In this document: positions 11,890-12,378 of the stretch, piece after piece
Layout: each line of letters opens with the position of its first letter
Position numbering within the stretch: position 1 is the first letter of the stretch
Assembly (NCBI GenBank): GCA_028864955.1
Contig: JAGWLE010000010.1
Span: forward strand, 1-12,378
DNA length: 12,378 nucleotides
Direction of reading: 5' to 3'
Origin: Patescibacteria group bacterium
GTDB lineage: Bacteria; Patescibacteriota; Minisyncoccia; Phycocordibacterales; PALSA-1337
Program-made: the position numbers and the translations under genes
Notes under the pieces: model-generated
What the model was told of the DNA's origin: nothing
What the model saw: only the letters and a program-made list of their open reading frames with translations
Databases searched by the model: none

Positions 11890-12378
11890 ATGGCAGTAGA
11901 ATTCAATCGTACGAAGCCCCATGTCAACGTCGGCACGATCGGCCACATCGACCACGGCAAGTCGACATTGACCGCCGCGCTCGTCGCCGTACAAGCAAAG
12001 AAGGGCATGGCCAAGGAAAAGGCCTATGCCGAAATTACCAAAGGTGGAACCGTTCGCGATGCCACCAAGACCGTAACCATCTCACTCTCGCACGTCGAGT
12101 ACGAGTCAGCCAAGCGCCACTACGCGCACATCGATGCTCCGGGTCACGCTGACTACATCAAGAACATGATCACCGGCGCCGCCCAGATGGACGGAGCCAT
12201 TCTCGTCGTTTCGGCCACTGATGGTGTCATGCCGCAGACGCGTGAGCACGTTCTCTTGGCCTACCAAGTCGGCGTCCCCAAGATCATTGTGTTTCTCAAT
12301 AAATGCGACCTCGTGCCGGAGAAGGATCTTATCGATCTCGTCGAGGAAGAGGTGCGTGAACTTTTGACCAAGAATAAG
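11890..12378 (+). CDS. tuf: Translation elongation factor Tu, N-terminal 163 aa (3' truncated)
   Basis: EF-Tu is the GTPase that delivers aminoacyl-tRNA to the ribosome. The N-terminal G domain is unmistakable: [20 protein letters not shown] (G1 at 18-25, Ser25 where most bacteria have Thr), G2 threonine T63 in [13 protein letters not shown]3 DAPGH (82-86, Ala where DCPGH is usual; catalytic His86 kept), [17 protein letters not shown], and G4 NKCD (137-140). The usual RGITI of switch I is replaced by KTVTI, preceded by GGTVRDAT. About 235 residues are missing beyond the window edge. No Shine-Dalgarno sequence precedes the ATG; a structured leader and two candidate promoters do. The gene follows surface-protein genes, not fusA, so it is transcribed independently of a str-type operon at its 5' side. 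Confidence 0.98.
   Translation, partial: MAVEFNRTKPHVNVGTIGHIDHGKSTLTAALVAVQAKKGMAKEKAYAEITKGGTVRDATKTVTISLSHVEYESAKRHYAHIDAPGHADYIKNMITGAAQMDGAILVVSATDGVMPQTREHVLLAYQVGVPKIIVFLNKCDLVPEKDLIDLVEEEVRELLTKNK

Overview
The window looks like a chromosome segment from a Candidate Phyla Radiation (Patescibacteria) bacterium, most likely Parcubacteria-like. I infer this from the architecture, not from a database match. It carries several large secreted proteins mixing peptidoglycan-binding, IPT/TIG, Fn3, SH3-like, Kre9/KNH-like and Ig-like modules on Pro/Ser/Thr stalks. Genes are short-spaced, almost none has a Shine-Dalgarno sequence, and the EF-Tu at the right edge has a diverged switch I. The code is standard (TAA, TAG and TGA all act as stops).

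Layout. 1-186 is the C-terminal tail of a truncated surface protein. 187-345 holds a GC-rich hairpin and a good promoter (TTGACA, 17 bp, TGn-extended -10). 346-540 is a 64-aa secreted or anchored peptide. 600-1610 is a Cys-free secreted protein of unknown family, the only gene with a clear ribosome-binding site, closed by a terminator (1631-1665). 1733-2548 and 2609-5185 are a likely two-gene unit of modular surface proteins (271 and 858 aa). 5194-6063 on the minus strand is a membrane-anchored protein with lytic-transglycosylase-like motifs, convergent with the 858-aa gene (8 bp gap) and divergent from a 1132-aa surface protein (6201-9599) that ends at a strong terminator. 9600-10099 is an intergenic region with a promoter, a hairpin plus T-tract, a 36-aa secreted peptide ORF and a UUCG-loop terminator. 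10100-11677 is a 525-aa secreted protein with one peptidoglycan-binding and two Kre9/KNH-like domains. 11678-11889 is a complex leader (promoter, terminator hairpin, second possible promoter, long stem-loop) in front of tuf (11890 to the window edge).

Taken together, seven consecutive exported or membrane proteins (plus the tail of another) form a cell-surface island. Three proteins share a roughly 95-residue two-cysteine Ig-like module (four copies), three share a PG_binding_1 domain, three share a CPxGYxC mini-motif, and three end in a P/S/T stalk plus a short amphipathic tail. A wall-lytic enzyme-like protein sits among them. My working reading is a wall-anchored adhesin or stalk system evolving by module shuffling; its real function cannot be settled from sequence alone. 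Small conserved features (TGn-extended -10 boxes, SD-less starts, an AQ signal-peptide cleavage motif) recur across the window.
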